From positions 1 to 40,691 of the forward strand of contig CACZUS010000017.1 of assembly GCA_902784425.1 (NCBI GenBank): 40,691 bases of DNA, read 5' to 3'. The DNA is from an uncultured Bacteroidales bacterium (GTDB lineage: Bacteria > Bacteroidota > Bacteroidia > Bacteroidales > Paludibacteraceae). Each line of letters starts with the position of its first letter. Within the stretch, counting starts at the first letter, position 1. The notes below the pieces were generated by a model. It had not been told where the DNA came from, ran no database searches, and was given only the letters and a program-made list of their open reading frames with translations. This document shows, piece after piece, positions 27,745-35,528 of this stretch. A program made the translations under genes and the position numbers.

Positions 27745-27812
27745 TCATCATCAGTTATTTCGAAGTAAGTCCAACAAGCTTACATTCAATTCTTACCGAC
27801 AACAGATGATGA
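27745..27812 (+). ncRNA. Candidate structured RNA leader upstream of the porin gene
   Basis: The arms 27745-27756 and 27801-27812 pair over 12 positions with one A-A mismatch (CATCATC..GTT against AAC..GATGATG). They enclose 44 nt in which GTAAG (27765-27769) can pair with either of two CTTAC copies (27779-27783 or 27792-27796), offering alternative folds. A second hairpin (27873-27878 with 27890-27897, bulged) lies before the porin gene at 27953. It does not match any SAM riboswitch consensus I recall. It may be a riboswitch, a terminator region for the methyltransferase operon, or chance. Confidence 0.35.
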
Positions 27813-27952
27813 ATGAAATTTAATTAAAAAAATCCGTTCGATCACTTTTTATTACAGCCATTAGGCGGATGAGGGCATGTCAATATGATATGCTCCCAGG
27901 GAATTGTATGTCAAAATTTTTAAAAATTACACAATTAACAGAGTAGAATAAA

Positions 27953-29290
27953 ATGAAAATATATCATCAGTTATTAATAGTATTTTCGCTATATGCAGCG
28001 ACAACAAGTGCACAAGTGGTCCCTTCAGATACAGTTGCTAAGGGACAAACATCAACAGGGTCAACTGTGAGTACGCAAGACATCTCTTCGGAGACGGCTA
28101 AAGAGCTGATACCAGCCATAAAGTTTGGAGATGAAATAAAGGTGCGATTGGGTGGTTTTTTCCGTGCTGAATATTACGTGGATAACCGCGAGATCGTAGG
28201 TGCCTGCGATGGTCTTTTTGGCTTCTTCCCTGCAGACCATGTTTATGACAGTAATGGCGATGACCTGAATGAAGTGGTGAGACAGAACTTTTCCACGCAG
28301 GCTACTCGATTCACTGCCACATTGGATGGTCCAAAACTTGGAAAGGCAACTTCCAAGGCATACGTGGAATTTGATTTCTCGGGAGGAAACACTGTCAATG
28401 TCAGATTGCGACAGGCATGGGCTAAGTTTGGCTGGCAGAAGGGTGAATTGCTCTTAGGAAAGGCTTGGAACCCATTCTCTGACGTTCCGTTCCCATACGT
28501 GGCTGGATTGCATATTGGTATTCCATTCCGTCAATTCAACAGAGGTGACCAGATTCGTTACACGTTCAAGCCAACTGATCGTCTCAACTTAGTTGTGGCT
28601 GGAGTATATCAGACAGAGCATAAATCGATACTCGAGGAGTCATCGAATAGTGATATTCGTCAGAATCCAACACCAGAGTTCCATTTGCAGTTGCGTTATG
28701 CTTCTCCTGTAGTTAGTGCAGGAATCCTTGGTGAGTTCAAGAGCCTGCGCCCTGCGACTAAAATCGCTAATGAGGATGGTAGCGTGTATAAGACAGATGA
28801 AAAGGTAAATTCATACGCGTTAAGTTATTACTTTCAGGTGATAAAAGGAAAATTCGGACTTAAGACGGGCGGTTTATACGGCAGTAACTTGAGCGAATAT
28901 TTCCAGCAAGGAGGTTACGCTGTGAAATCAATAGATGAGAAAACGGGCAGACGCACCTATTCCACTTCGAAAGTTACATCGTATTGGCTCAACCTCTCGT
29001 ACGGCAAGACATGGGCACCAAGCCTGTTTGTCGGTTATTCAAAGAATTTAGGATTTAATGATAACATCTTGGCTGGCGGCGACTTCTTTGGTAGATGGCA
29101 AAACGTCGATCATATCTTCAGAGTATCTCCATCGTTGAAATTCTCTCACAAGCAATGGACCATTCAAGCAGAACTTGACTATGATTTGGCTGGCTATGGA
29201 TCCATAGATTATGCCGATCACGGAAAGGTGAAAGATACGCACAATGTGTCGGCTGTCAGAGGACTTTTCGCTACAACATTTTTCTTCTAA
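27953..29290 (+). CDS. DcaP-like outer-membrane porin
   Basis: The 445-residue protein has a signal peptide (MKIYHQLLIVFSLYAATTSA). A Ser/Thr/Gln-rich linker follows, then an outer-membrane barrel with alternating strands such as VRLGGFFRAEYYVD, ATRFTATLDGPKLG, SKAYVEFDFSGGNTVNVRLRQAW and GELLLGKAWNPFSD. It ends in TTFFF, the aromatic terminus recognised for barrel insertion. The pattern fits the DcaP-like trimeric porin group, which imports small negatively charged organic compounds. It precedes metQ by 46 bp, so it probably supplies the MetQNI importer with organosulfur substrates across the outer membrane. Substrate identity is not visible. Confidence 0.78.
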   Translation: MKIYHQLLIVFSLYAATTSAQVVPSDTVAKGQTSTGSTVSTQDISSETAKELIPAIKFGDEIKVRLGGFFRAEYYVDNREIVGACDGLFGFFPADHVYDSNGDDLNEVVRQNFSTQATRFTATLDGPKLGKATSKAYVEFDFSGGNTVNVRLRQAWAKFGWQKGELLLGKAWNPFSDVPFPYVAGLHIGIPFRQFNRGDQIRYTFKPTDRLNLVVAGVYQTEHKSILEESSNSDIRQNPTPEFHLQLRYASPVVSAGILGEFKSLRPATKIANEDGSVYKTDEKVNSYALSYYFQVIKGKFGLKTGGLYGSNLSEYFQQGGYAVKSIDEKTGRRTYSTSKVTSYWLNLSYGKTWAPSLFVGYSKNLGFNDNILAGGDFFGRWQNVDHIFRVSPSLKFSHKQWTIQAELDYDLAGYGSIDYADHGKVKDTHNVSAVRGLFATTFFF

Positions 29291-29336
29291 TCATTATAAA
29301 AAACTTATTGTCTAACATTTAACACATTAAAAACAT

Positions 29337-30212
29337 ATGAAAAAGAATAATTTATTTACAGTCGTTTTACTTATTGTATCCTCATTTTTCTTGTTTTCCT
29401 GCGGTAATGCCTCAAAGGAATCAACTAGTAGTAAAAAAGAACTTTCAGTAGGCTTCTCGCCTGGTCCTTATTCCGATCTCTTTAAAGCGACCATTCAGCC
29501 AGCTCTCGAAAAGAAAGGTTATACCGTGAAGGTGGTGGAATTCACTGATTGGGTGACACCTAACCTTGCTTTGGCCAACAACGAGATAGATGCCAATATT
29601 TACCAGAACACCCTCTATCGACAAAATTTCTGCGACACAAAAGGTGTTGATTTGACGGCAACTTTCTCCGTGCCTACAGCGGCTTTGGGATTATATTCCG
29701 ACAAGTATAAAGCAAAGAGTCTTGACGAGTTGAAAGCACAACTACAGCCAGGTGGCATCGTTTCAGTCCCTAATGATGCAGTCAACCTTGCACGTGCGTT
29801 GCGTTTCCTTCGCTCGATTGGCTTGCTCACGATAAAATCTACGGTTGATGATAAAACAGCAACAGAAAATGATATTGACGAGAATCCATTCGAACTTAAG
29901 ATTGTTCCATTGGAAGCAGCCCAGTTACCTCGTTCCTTGGATGGTAGCACACTTGCAGTGATCCCTGGCAACTATGCCATCTCTTCAGGATTGAAACTCT
30001 CTTCCTCCATTGTAGGAGAGGCTTTGCCTTCAGAACTTCTTATCTGGTTCGTCGTAAACACGAAAGATGCCGATGCTCAATTCGTAAAGGATGTGCAGGA
30101 GGCATACGAATCAGAGGATTTCAAGAACTATTTTGAGGATCCAAAAAATGAGTTCGACAGGTTCCAACGTCCACAATGGTATGTGGATAAATGGAATATC
30201 CAGAACAGATAA
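29337..30212 (+). CDS. metQ: MetQ/NlpA-family methionine-binding lipoprotein
   Basis: The 291-residue substrate-binding protein has a lipoprotein signal ending in LFSC. The NlpA/MetQ core follows: LSVGFSPGPYSDLF, VVEFTDWVTPNLALANNEIDANIYQN, TATFSVPTAALGLYSDKYK, GGIVSVPNDAVNLARALRFL and LAVIPGNYAI. MetQ proteins bind methionine or related S-containing compounds for the MetNI ABC importer. Gene order is the unusual Q-N-I (often N-I-Q), with a terminator-like hairpin between Q and N that would raise binding protein over the transporter. In this context the ligand could be a methionine derivative or another thioether. Confidence 0.92.
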   Translation: MKKNNLFTVVLLIVSSFFLFSCGNASKESTSSKKELSVGFSPGPYSDLFKATIQPALEKKGYTVKVVEFTDWVTPNLALANNEIDANIYQNTLYRQNFCDTKGVDLTATFSVPTAALGLYSDKYKAKSLDELKAQLQPGGIVSVPNDAVNLARALRFLRSIGLLTIKSTVDDKTATENDIDENPFELKIVPLEAAQLPRSLDGSTLAVIPGNYAISSGLKLSSSIVGEALPSELLIWFVVNTKDADAQFVKDVQEAYESEDFKNYFEDPKNEFDRFQRPQWYVDKWNIQNR

Positions 30213-30230
30213 TAGTTCAATTCCTTTTAT

Positions 30231-30264
30231 AGATGCTCGATCAAACAGGATCGGGCATCTATTT
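30231..30264 (+). terminator. Terminator-like hairpin between metQ and metN
   Basis: AGATGCTCGATC (30231-30242) pairs with GATCGGGCATCT (30249-30260) with one mismatch-like G-T, then ATTTGTATAA. It likely causes partial termination so that the periplasmic binding protein is made in excess of the ATPase and permease. Confidence 0.7.
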
Positions 30265-30293
30265 GTATAACTCATAAAAAGTAAGAAGTATAG

Positions 30294-31310
30294 ATGATAA
30301 AATTTAACAATGTAAGTGTTTCATTCAAAGATAAGAAGAGTCAGATAGTGCATGCTGTCAAGAATGTCTCTTTTGAAGTTGAGGATGGAGAAATTTTGGG
30401 AATTGTGGGCACCAGTGGAGCGGGTAAGAGCACACTTCTTCGTACGGTCAATCAGTTACAGCTTCCTACTGGCGGACAGACAATTGTGGATGGTAACGAC
30501 ATTGGCAGTTTGTCGGGGGCAGAGCTGGCAAAGGCTCGTCACTCTATCGGTATGATTTTTCAGCAATTCAACCTTGTCAGCACCAAGACGGTGGCACAGA
30601 ATGTGGCTTTCGCCATGGAGATAGCAGGGCGCAGCAAAGAAGAAATTAAACAACGAGTGCCAGAACTGTTGAAGCTTGTGGGTTTGAGCGAACGGGCGAA
30701 TGTCTATCCGAATACATTAAGTGGTGGGCAGAAGCAGCGAGTGGGAATTGCCCGCGCTGTGGCCAACAATCCCAAGATCCTGCTTTGCGACGAAGCCACG
30801 TCGGCTTTGGATCCAGAGACCACAAATGATGTCTTGCAGCTTTTGAAAGAGATAAACCACAAGTTCGGTATCACCATTGTGCTTATCACTCACGAATTAG
30901 ATGTGGTCAAAAAGATATGCCAGCGTGTGGTGGTGATGAATCGTGGAGAGGTGGTTGAAATAGGTGATGTGTTTGACGTCTTTACGAACCCACAGCATGA
31001 GTTCACAAAGACACTCTTGTCGCACACCTTCGACCTCGACCTTCCGGATCGTTTGACGCACGATTATTCGAAACCGTTGGTGAGAATAGTTTACAACGGC
31101 GAGAAAGCAGAAGATGCCATCGTATCCAACGTAGTGAAACAGTATGCGGTTGATGTGAATATTTTGCATGGTAAGATTGAGTACATCAATGACAGACCAT
31201 TTGGTATTCTGATTGTTCAATTGATTGGAGAACAGGATGAAATAGAAAAGAGTTTAGATTATTTGAGTAAAAACACATATAGAACGGAGGTGATAAATGA
31301 ACGAAACTAA
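30294..31310 (+). CDS. metN: Methionine ABC importer ATPase MetN
   Basis: The 338-residue ATPase has Walker A GTSGAGKST, Q-loop QQFNL, signature LSGGQKQR, Walker B LLCDEATSALD and the switch His in LITHELD. The C-terminal 75 residues (after about 262) are the NIL domain that senses methionine and inhibits transport in MetN proteins (LVRIVYNGEKAEDAIVS... GILIVQLIGEQDEIEKS). This distinguishes it from other amino-acid ABC ATPases. It overlaps metI by 14 bp, implying coupled translation. Confidence 0.95.
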   Translation: MIKFNNVSVSFKDKKSQIVHAVKNVSFEVEDGEILGIVGTSGAGKSTLLRTVNQLQLPTGGQTIVDGNDIGSLSGAELAKARHSIGMIFQQFNLVSTKTVAQNVAFAMEIAGRSKEEIKQRVPELLKLVGLSERANVYPNTLSGGQKQRVGIARAVANNPKILLCDEATSALDPETTNDVLQLLKEINHKFGITIVLITHELDVVKKICQRVVVMNRGEVVEIGDVFDVFTNPQHEFTKTLLSHTFDLDLPDRLTHDYSKPLVRIVYNGEKAEDAIVSNVVKQYAVDVNILHGKIEYINDRPFGILIVQLIGEQDEIEKSLDYLSKNTYRTEVINERN

Positions 31311-31959
31311 TTATTCAGAACTGGTTGGTAACTTGTTGCCAGCGTTTGGTGAAACATTGGAGATGTGTGGAATCGCGCTTGCTTTGGCGATTTTGTTAGG
31401 TGTACCGCTTGGCGTGTTGTCTTATCTTACGAGCGACCGCAATATATGTCAGAATAAACTTATCAATCTATTGGTCAGTTTTATACTGAATGTGATTATG
31501 TCAACCCCGTTTGTGATTTTGTTGGTGTTGTTGCTGCCTTTCACAAAGTTGGTGGTGGGCACCTCCATAGGACCTGAGGCCGCATCGGTGCCGTTAGGCA
31601 TTGTCGCCATTGCTTTCTATGCACGTTTGGTGGAGGGCAATTTGCATGGTGTGGACAAAGGGGTGATAGAGGCATCGATAGCCATGGGAGCCACATGGTT
31701 CAAGATTGTCACCAATGTCTTGTTGCCAGGTGCATTCAGTGGCATGATACGAGGATTGACCGTTCTGGCGGTCACGCTGGTGGGCTATTCGGCTATGGCT
31801 GGTATTGTGGGTGGCGGTGGCGTCGGTGACCTTGCTATTCGGTTCGGCTACTATCGTTACCAGACCGATGTTATGATCATCACGGTGCTTTTGCTTATTG
31901 GATTGGTACAGATTATTCAGACACTGGGAGAAAAGGCTTCTCAAAAAACGCAAAAATAG
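31297..31959 (+). CDS. metI: Methionine ABC importer permease MetI
   Basis: The 220-residue inner-membrane permease has about five transmembrane helices and the coupling-loop motif in VIEASIAMGATWFKIVTNVLLPGA, split here at EASIAMGA and the following LLPGA. TLEMCGIALALAILLGVPLG and AGIVGGGGVGDLAIRFGYYRY are typical MetI segments. It works with MetN and MetQ in import of methionine or similar thioethers. A terminator follows at 32011, closing the transcript that may begin at 17561. Confidence 0.95.
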   Translation: MNETNYSELVGNLLPAFGETLEMCGIALALAILLGVPLGVLSYLTSDRNICQNKLINLLVSFILNVIMSTPFVILLVLLLPFTKLVVGTSIGPEAASVPLGIVAIAFYARLVEGNLHGVDKGVIEASIAMGATWFKIVTNVLLPGAFSGMIRGLTVLAVTLVGYSAMAGIVGGGGVGDLAIRFGYYRYQTDVMIITVLLLIGLVQIIQTLGEKASQKTQK

Positions 31960-32010
31960 GCCGATTATAAACAATACATAAGAACCCAAATAGTGTTAAT
32001 TGTAACGAAA

Positions 32011-32043
32011 GACATTGCTCCGCGATGAGGGTGGGGCGATGTC
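32011..32043 (+). terminator. Rho-independent terminator after metI
   Basis: GACATTGCTCC (32011-32021) pairs with GGGGCGATGTC (32033-32043) using two G-T pairs, followed by TGTTTGATTTC. It separates the metQNI operon from the cysK-3 promoter region. Confidence 0.75.
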
Positions 32044-32193
32044 TGTTTGATTTCTAAAAGAAGTCCATAGAACCTACCTGTAATATTAAAATCAATCTGG
32101 CTTTTTGTCCTTCCTAACAAACTTACTTTTTTATCAATTCATAATCATGCGTATAATCACAGTGTCAATATCGAATACATTGTAAATGTATTA

Positions 32194-32212
32194 ATCTACT
32201 AAATTAATAGGT
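32194..32212 (+). promoter_or_regulatory. Distal copy of the shared operator upstream of cysK-3
   Basis: ATCTACTAAATTAATAGGT is an interrupted palindrome with seven of nine matching pairs and aligns with the other four copies. Its centre is 79 bp from the proximal copy. There is no good -7 box at the usual 16-18 bp distance, so it is an auxiliary site. A further imperfect palindrome (AATACATTGTAAATGTATT, 32174-32192) abuts it. The remainder of the 386-bp gap 31960-32345 shows no gene. Confidence 0.6.
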
Positions 32213-32272
32213 ATTTATAAATGTATTATAATCAATGCAATACAAAAAAATCTTTTTATTTTATTGAATATA

Positions 32273-32315
32273 ACCTACCAAAGTAGTATGTAAATAAAAA
32301 ATTGTTTTATATTTG
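32273..32315 (+). promoter_or_regulatory. cysK-3 promoter with proximal operator
   Basis: ACCTACCAAAGTAGTATGT (32273-32291) precedes TATATTTG (32308-32315) by 16 bp. The -7 box lies in an 18-nt block identical to the cysK-2 promoter. A TTG codon inside this -7 box is in frame with the gene but cannot be the start, because transcription begins downstream of it. Confidence 0.75.
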
Positions 32316-32345
32316 CATCGTAAAATCAAAAAAGGAGGATATTAT

Positions 32346-33332
32346 ATGGCAAACATTCATCAATCAATCGCAGAATTAGTAGGGAAGACCCCACTTCTTC
32401 AGCTTAATGGGTATAGTAAAGCAAAAAACCTTAAGGCTAACATTATAGCAAAATTGGAGTACTTCAATCCCAATCAATCGGTCAAGGACAGAATAGCCCT
32501 TGCCATGGTGGAGACGGCAGAGAAAGAAGGCAAGTTAAAGAAAGGAGACACCATAATCGAACTTACTAGTGGTAACACGGGTGTAGGTCTTGCTGCTATA
32601 GCAGCAGCTAAAGGTTATCCTTTCAGAGTCTATATTCAAGATCAGGTGTCGAAAGAACGTTTTCAAGTAATTCATGCTTTCGGAGGGAAAACGGTTAAAC
32701 TTTCTGAAGTGCCTGAAATAGTTGAAAGTTTTGAAAAAAATGGTCCTGATTTCATTGAGTGTGTAAAAGCGTTGGAACGTCATGTTGCAGGAGAAAAGAA
32801 TCTGTGGTTCGCTGATCAGACCCGCAACCCAGCCAATCCTAATGTCCATTTTCATACAACGGGTCCTGAGATTTGGAACGACATCGACGGAAAGGTGGAT
32901 GCCTTTGTGGCTTGCGTAGGTACGGGCGGTACACTTTCAGGCGTGGGAAATTTCTTGAAATCGAAGAATCCGAATGTAAAGATCTTCGGTGTACAGCCTA
33001 CAGAAGATTCTTTCCAATCACCTGAACGTCCTGACCAAGAGGAGATCACGGGTGTGCATCCGTTCGAGAACACCAAGGAGGAGTATATTCCAGCCAACCT
33101 CGACCGTAAGGTATATGATGGTTATTTTGAGGTACACACGGATCAAGCATACGAGGCAGCTCGTCTTTTGGCGAAAAAGGATGGTGTGTTGGTGGGCGCT
33201 TCTTCTGGTGCTGCCCTCTATGCCGCTACTCAACTGGCTCAGCGTGAGGAGTTCAAAGGAAAGAATATCGTTGTCCTTCTGCCAGACACTGGATTGAGAT
33301 ACTTGTCAACGCATTTATTTCAAGCAGAATAA
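32346..33332 (+). CDS. Divergent cysteine synthase-family enzyme, copy 3
   Basis: The 328-residue PLP enzyme starts at the ATG preceded by AAAAAGGAGG. It keeps the PLP lysine Lys47 (NPNQSVKDR), ELTSGNTGVGLA and the phosphate loop GTGGTLSGVG. It differs where the other two CysK copies have [10 protein letters not shown]: here ITGVHPFENTKEEYIPANLD. That segment looks more like the CysM-type sequence around GIRRWP...EYLP. It also has an extended, charged region before it (FQSPERPDQEE). It may use another sulfur donor or amino-acid acceptor. Shared promoter DNA with cysK-2 indicates duplication followed by divergence. A terminator follows. Confidence 0.85.
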   Translation: MANIHQSIAELVGKTPLLQLNGYSKAKNLKANIIAKLEYFNPNQSVKDRIALAMVETAEKEGKLKKGDTIIELTSGNTGVGLAAIAAAKGYPFRVYIQDQVSKERFQVIHAFGGKTVKLSEVPEIVESFEKNGPDFIECVKALERHVAGEKNLWFADQTRNPANPNVHFHTTGPEIWNDIDGKVDAFVACVGTGGTLSGVGNFLKSKNPNVKIFGVQPTEDSFQSPERPDQEEITGVHPFENTKEEYIPANLDRKVYDGYFEVHTDQAYEAARLLAKKDGVLVGASSGAALYAATQLAQREEFKGKNIVVLLPDTGLRYLSTHLFQAE

Positions 33333-33343
33333 TATATCTTTTT

Positions 33344-33380
33344 CTACCTAAAGGTTCTTTGTCTTTAGGTAGTTTGTTTT
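33344..33380 (+). terminator. Rho-independent terminator after cysK-3
   Basis: CTACCTAAAG (33344-33353) and CTTTAGGTAG (33363-33372) form a perfect 10-bp stem with a 9-nt loop, followed by TTTG and a long T-run. It resembles the operator in composition (CCTA/TAGG) but the arms are spaced and followed by T as in a terminator. Confidence 0.85.
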
Positions 33381-33398
33381 TTTTTATTTGAGGAGAAA

Positions 33399-34601
33399 AT
33401 GAATTTTATTTTTATATCACCAAATTTTCCATATACCTATTGGAATTTTTGCGACAGACTTAAACAAAATGGTGTTAATGTATTAGGCATTGGCGACTCT
33501 TCGTATGATGCGCTGAACATAAATCTGAAGAATTCACTGACCGAATACTATAAGGTGGATTCCTTACAGGACTATGACCAGGTGTTTAAGGCTGTGGCTT
33601 TTTTCTCGTTCAAATATGGCAAAATCGATTGGATTGAATCCAACAATGAGTTTTGGCTAGAACAGGATGCTCGTCTTCGTACTGATTTTAATATCAATAC
33701 AGGCATAAAATCTGATAAAATTGCCAACTACAAAAGTAAATATCAGATGAAGGAGTTTTATCGTAAGGCAGGTGTGCCTGTGGCACGCATCCAGCATGTC
33801 ACGACGATAAAGAAAGCTCAGGAATTTGTAAAACTTACAGGGTATCCGGTCTTCGCAAAACCTGAGATAGGGGTTGGCGCCACTGATACGTTCAAGATTA
33901 CGAATGATGAGGAGTTACAAGATTTTTTCAATCGAAAGCCCGATTTCCCATACGTCATTGAAGAGTTCGTGACGGGAGACATCTGCTCTTATGATGCTAT
34001 TGTGGATAATGAGGGCAATCCTCTCTTCGAGAGTATGACAGTTTGGCCTCCTTCTGTAGCGGACATCGTCAAATATCAATTGGATTTGATGTACTATACA
34101 GCCTCTGATTTGCCAGCGGGACTTCGTCGATTGGGTCGTGCGGCTGTGAAGGCTTTCGAGGTGCAGAACCGTTTCGTGCATTTGGAGTTCTTCCGACTAT
34201 CTGCAGACAAACCTGGACTTGGCAAAAAGGGTAGTTTCGTTGGATTGGAGGTCAATATGCGACCTGCAGGGGGGTACACTCCAGATATGATGAATTGGGC
34301 TCACAGCACGGATGTTTATCAGATATGGGCTGATATGGTGACATCCAACAAACGTCTTTTACCAGACAGCAACCAACATCAATATTGTGTCTTTGCTTCA
34401 AGACGTGATATCCATGATTATGTGCATAGCCATGAGGAGATTATAGAACGTTACGGAGACAAGATGCTCATGTGCGAACGTATGCCCGACATGATGGCTC
34501 CGCAGATGGGTAATCAGATGTACACAGCGTATGCAGCAGATTTGAAAAAAACTTTGGAGTTTATTAAATTTGTTCACCAACAAAATAACTTATCTATTTA
34601 G
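33399..34601 (+). CDS. ATP-grasp carboxylate-amine/thiol ligase family protein
   Basis: The 400-residue protein has the ATP-grasp fold: an N-terminal alpha/beta domain (FIFISPNFPYTYWNF), then KYQMKEFYRKAGVPVARIQ, the ATP-binding lid GYPVFAKPEIGVGATDTF, YVIEEFVTGDICSYDAIVD, and the metal-binding LEVNMRPAGGYTPDMMNWA. Such enzymes activate a carboxylate as acylphosphate and join it to an amine or thiol. The substrate is unknown. Its stop is 2 bp before the start of an esterase gene, a tight pair. Lying between cysK-3 and the second DK operon, it may make or modify a sulfur-containing peptide or conjugate; that is inference. Expression probably needs read-through of the terminator at 33344 or an unseen promoter. 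Confidence 0.82.
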   Translation: MNFIFISPNFPYTYWNFCDRLKQNGVNVLGIGDSSYDALNINLKNSLTEYYKVDSLQDYDQVFKAVAFFSFKYGKIDWIESNNEFWLEQDARLRTDFNINTGIKSDKIANYKSKYQMKEFYRKAGVPVARIQHVTTIKKAQEFVKLTGYPVFAKPEIGVGATDTFKITNDEELQDFFNRKPDFPYVIEEFVTGDICSYDAIVDNEGNPLFESMTVWPPSVADIVKYQLDLMYYTASDLPAGLRRLGRAAVKAFEVQNRFVHLEFFRLSADKPGLGKKGSFVGLEVNMRPAGGYTPDMMNWAHSTDVYQIWADMVTSNKRLLPDSNQHQYCVFASRRDIHDYVHSHEEIIERYGDKMLMCERMPDMMAPQMGNQMYTAYAADLKKTLEFIKFVHQQNNLSI

Positions 34602-34603
34602 GA

Positions 34604-35347
34604 ATGGAGATTAATTATTATAAAGAATATAGCCATTATCTTGGAAGAGATATGGAATTTAAAACCTATGGAAGACCGGGTGGTAAATTGGCCTTCGCCT
34701 TCGCACCTCAGAATGGAAGATTCTATGATTTCGAGAGCTTTGGGATGGTGAATGAGTTGGAACCTTGGATTAACTCAGGGAAACTGATGTTGGTCACTCC
34801 TGACAGTATCGATTTGGAGACTTGGAGCGATGAGAATGGTAATCCTCGCTATCGAATTGAACAACAGGAGCGCTGGTTCAAATATATCACCGAGGAACTT
34901 TTTGCCCGTGCTGTGCAACTTAATAATTCGTTTGGCTACAAAGCTTTGGTGACAGGCTGTAGCATGGGAGGCGTGCATAGTGGTAATTTCTTCTTTCGCC
35001 GCCCAGATCTGTTTGATGTGATGATTTCACTCAGCGGACTCTTCAATGCCCAGTATTTTTTTCATGACTATTTCGATGATTTGGTCTATAATAATTCTCC
35101 CGTTCACTTCTTGCGTAATCTTCCGCCTGATCATTACTATAACCAGCTCTACCGAGAAAGCCGCATTATCTGTTGCGTGGGACAGGGTGCATGGGAAGAT
35201 GAATTGTTGGCTGGTACTCGCGAGTTGGATACCGTCCTTGCAGAGAAAGGTATTCCTGCCTGGTTCGATTATTGGGGAACCGATTCTGCTCATGATTGGG
35301 CATGGTGGCGTAAACAGATTGTATATTTCATGGATAAGGTCTTGTAG
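34604..35347 (+). CDS. Esterase-like alpha/beta hydrolase
   Basis: The 247-residue protein has an alpha/beta-hydrolase nucleophile elbow GCSMGGVHSG with Ser120, an acidic candidate in GAWEDELLAG and the likely catalytic His in TDSAHDWAWWRKQ near residue 234, an arrangement like the esterase D/putative esterase family. It probably hydrolyses an ester, thioester or amide of a small molecule. It starts 2 bp after the ATP-grasp gene, so ligase and hydrolase likely act on the same compound. Esterase D relatives cleave S-formylglutathione, which makes a thioester substrate plausible here. Confidence 0.8.
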   Translation: MEINYYKEYSHYLGRDMEFKTYGRPGGKLAFAFAPQNGRFYDFESFGMVNELEPWINSGKLMLVTPDSIDLETWSDENGNPRYRIEQQERWFKYITEELFARAVQLNNSFGYKALVTGCSMGGVHSGNFFFRRPDLFDVMISLSGLFNAQYFFHDYFDDLVYNNSPVHFLRNLPPDHYYNQLYRESRIICCVGQGAWEDELLAGTRELDTVLAEKGIPAWFDYWGTDSAHDWAWWRKQIVYFMDKVL

Positions 35348-35453
35348 AAGTATTATATAGATGACTTTTGGGTGAATTAATTTCTTAAAGGTTATTTTAT
35401 AACTGATTGATATATATTGCATTATAAAAAATAATACATAATTTATTAAAATA

Positions 35454-35497
35454 ACCTATTAAAATGGTAGGTTGTAGTGTTTTTTGTATTATCTTTG
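35454..35497 (+). promoter_or_regulatory. Promoter/operator of the second nitrogenase-like operon
   Basis: ACCTATTAAAATGGTAGGT (35454-35472) ends 17 bp upstream of the -7 box TATCTTTG (35490-35497), matching the arrangement at metY, cysK-2 and cysK-3. It places the second DK pair and the C-S lyase in the same regulon. The leader to the start at 35529 is about 25 nt. Confidence 0.78.
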
Positions 35498-35528
35498 CAT
35501 CATATAACAAGAAAAATAACGTAATACT

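Noticed and set aside
27734-27952. A known SAM-I or SAM-II riboswitch before the porin gene
   Set aside because: The conserved core sequences of these classes could not be found by eye. Only an unassigned stem structure is reported.
32313-32345. Extended N-terminus of cysK-3 starting at TTG 32313
   Set aside because: The TTG lies inside the -7 box and would precede the transcript start. The ATG at 32346 has a strong ribosome-binding site and aligns with other CysK starts.
33344-33372. A sixth copy of the shared operator (CTACCTAAAG ... CTTTAGGTAG)
   Set aside because: The arms are perfectly complementary with a 9-nt loop and a T-run follows, and spacing does not match the 19-bp operator. 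It is a terminator of cysK-3.
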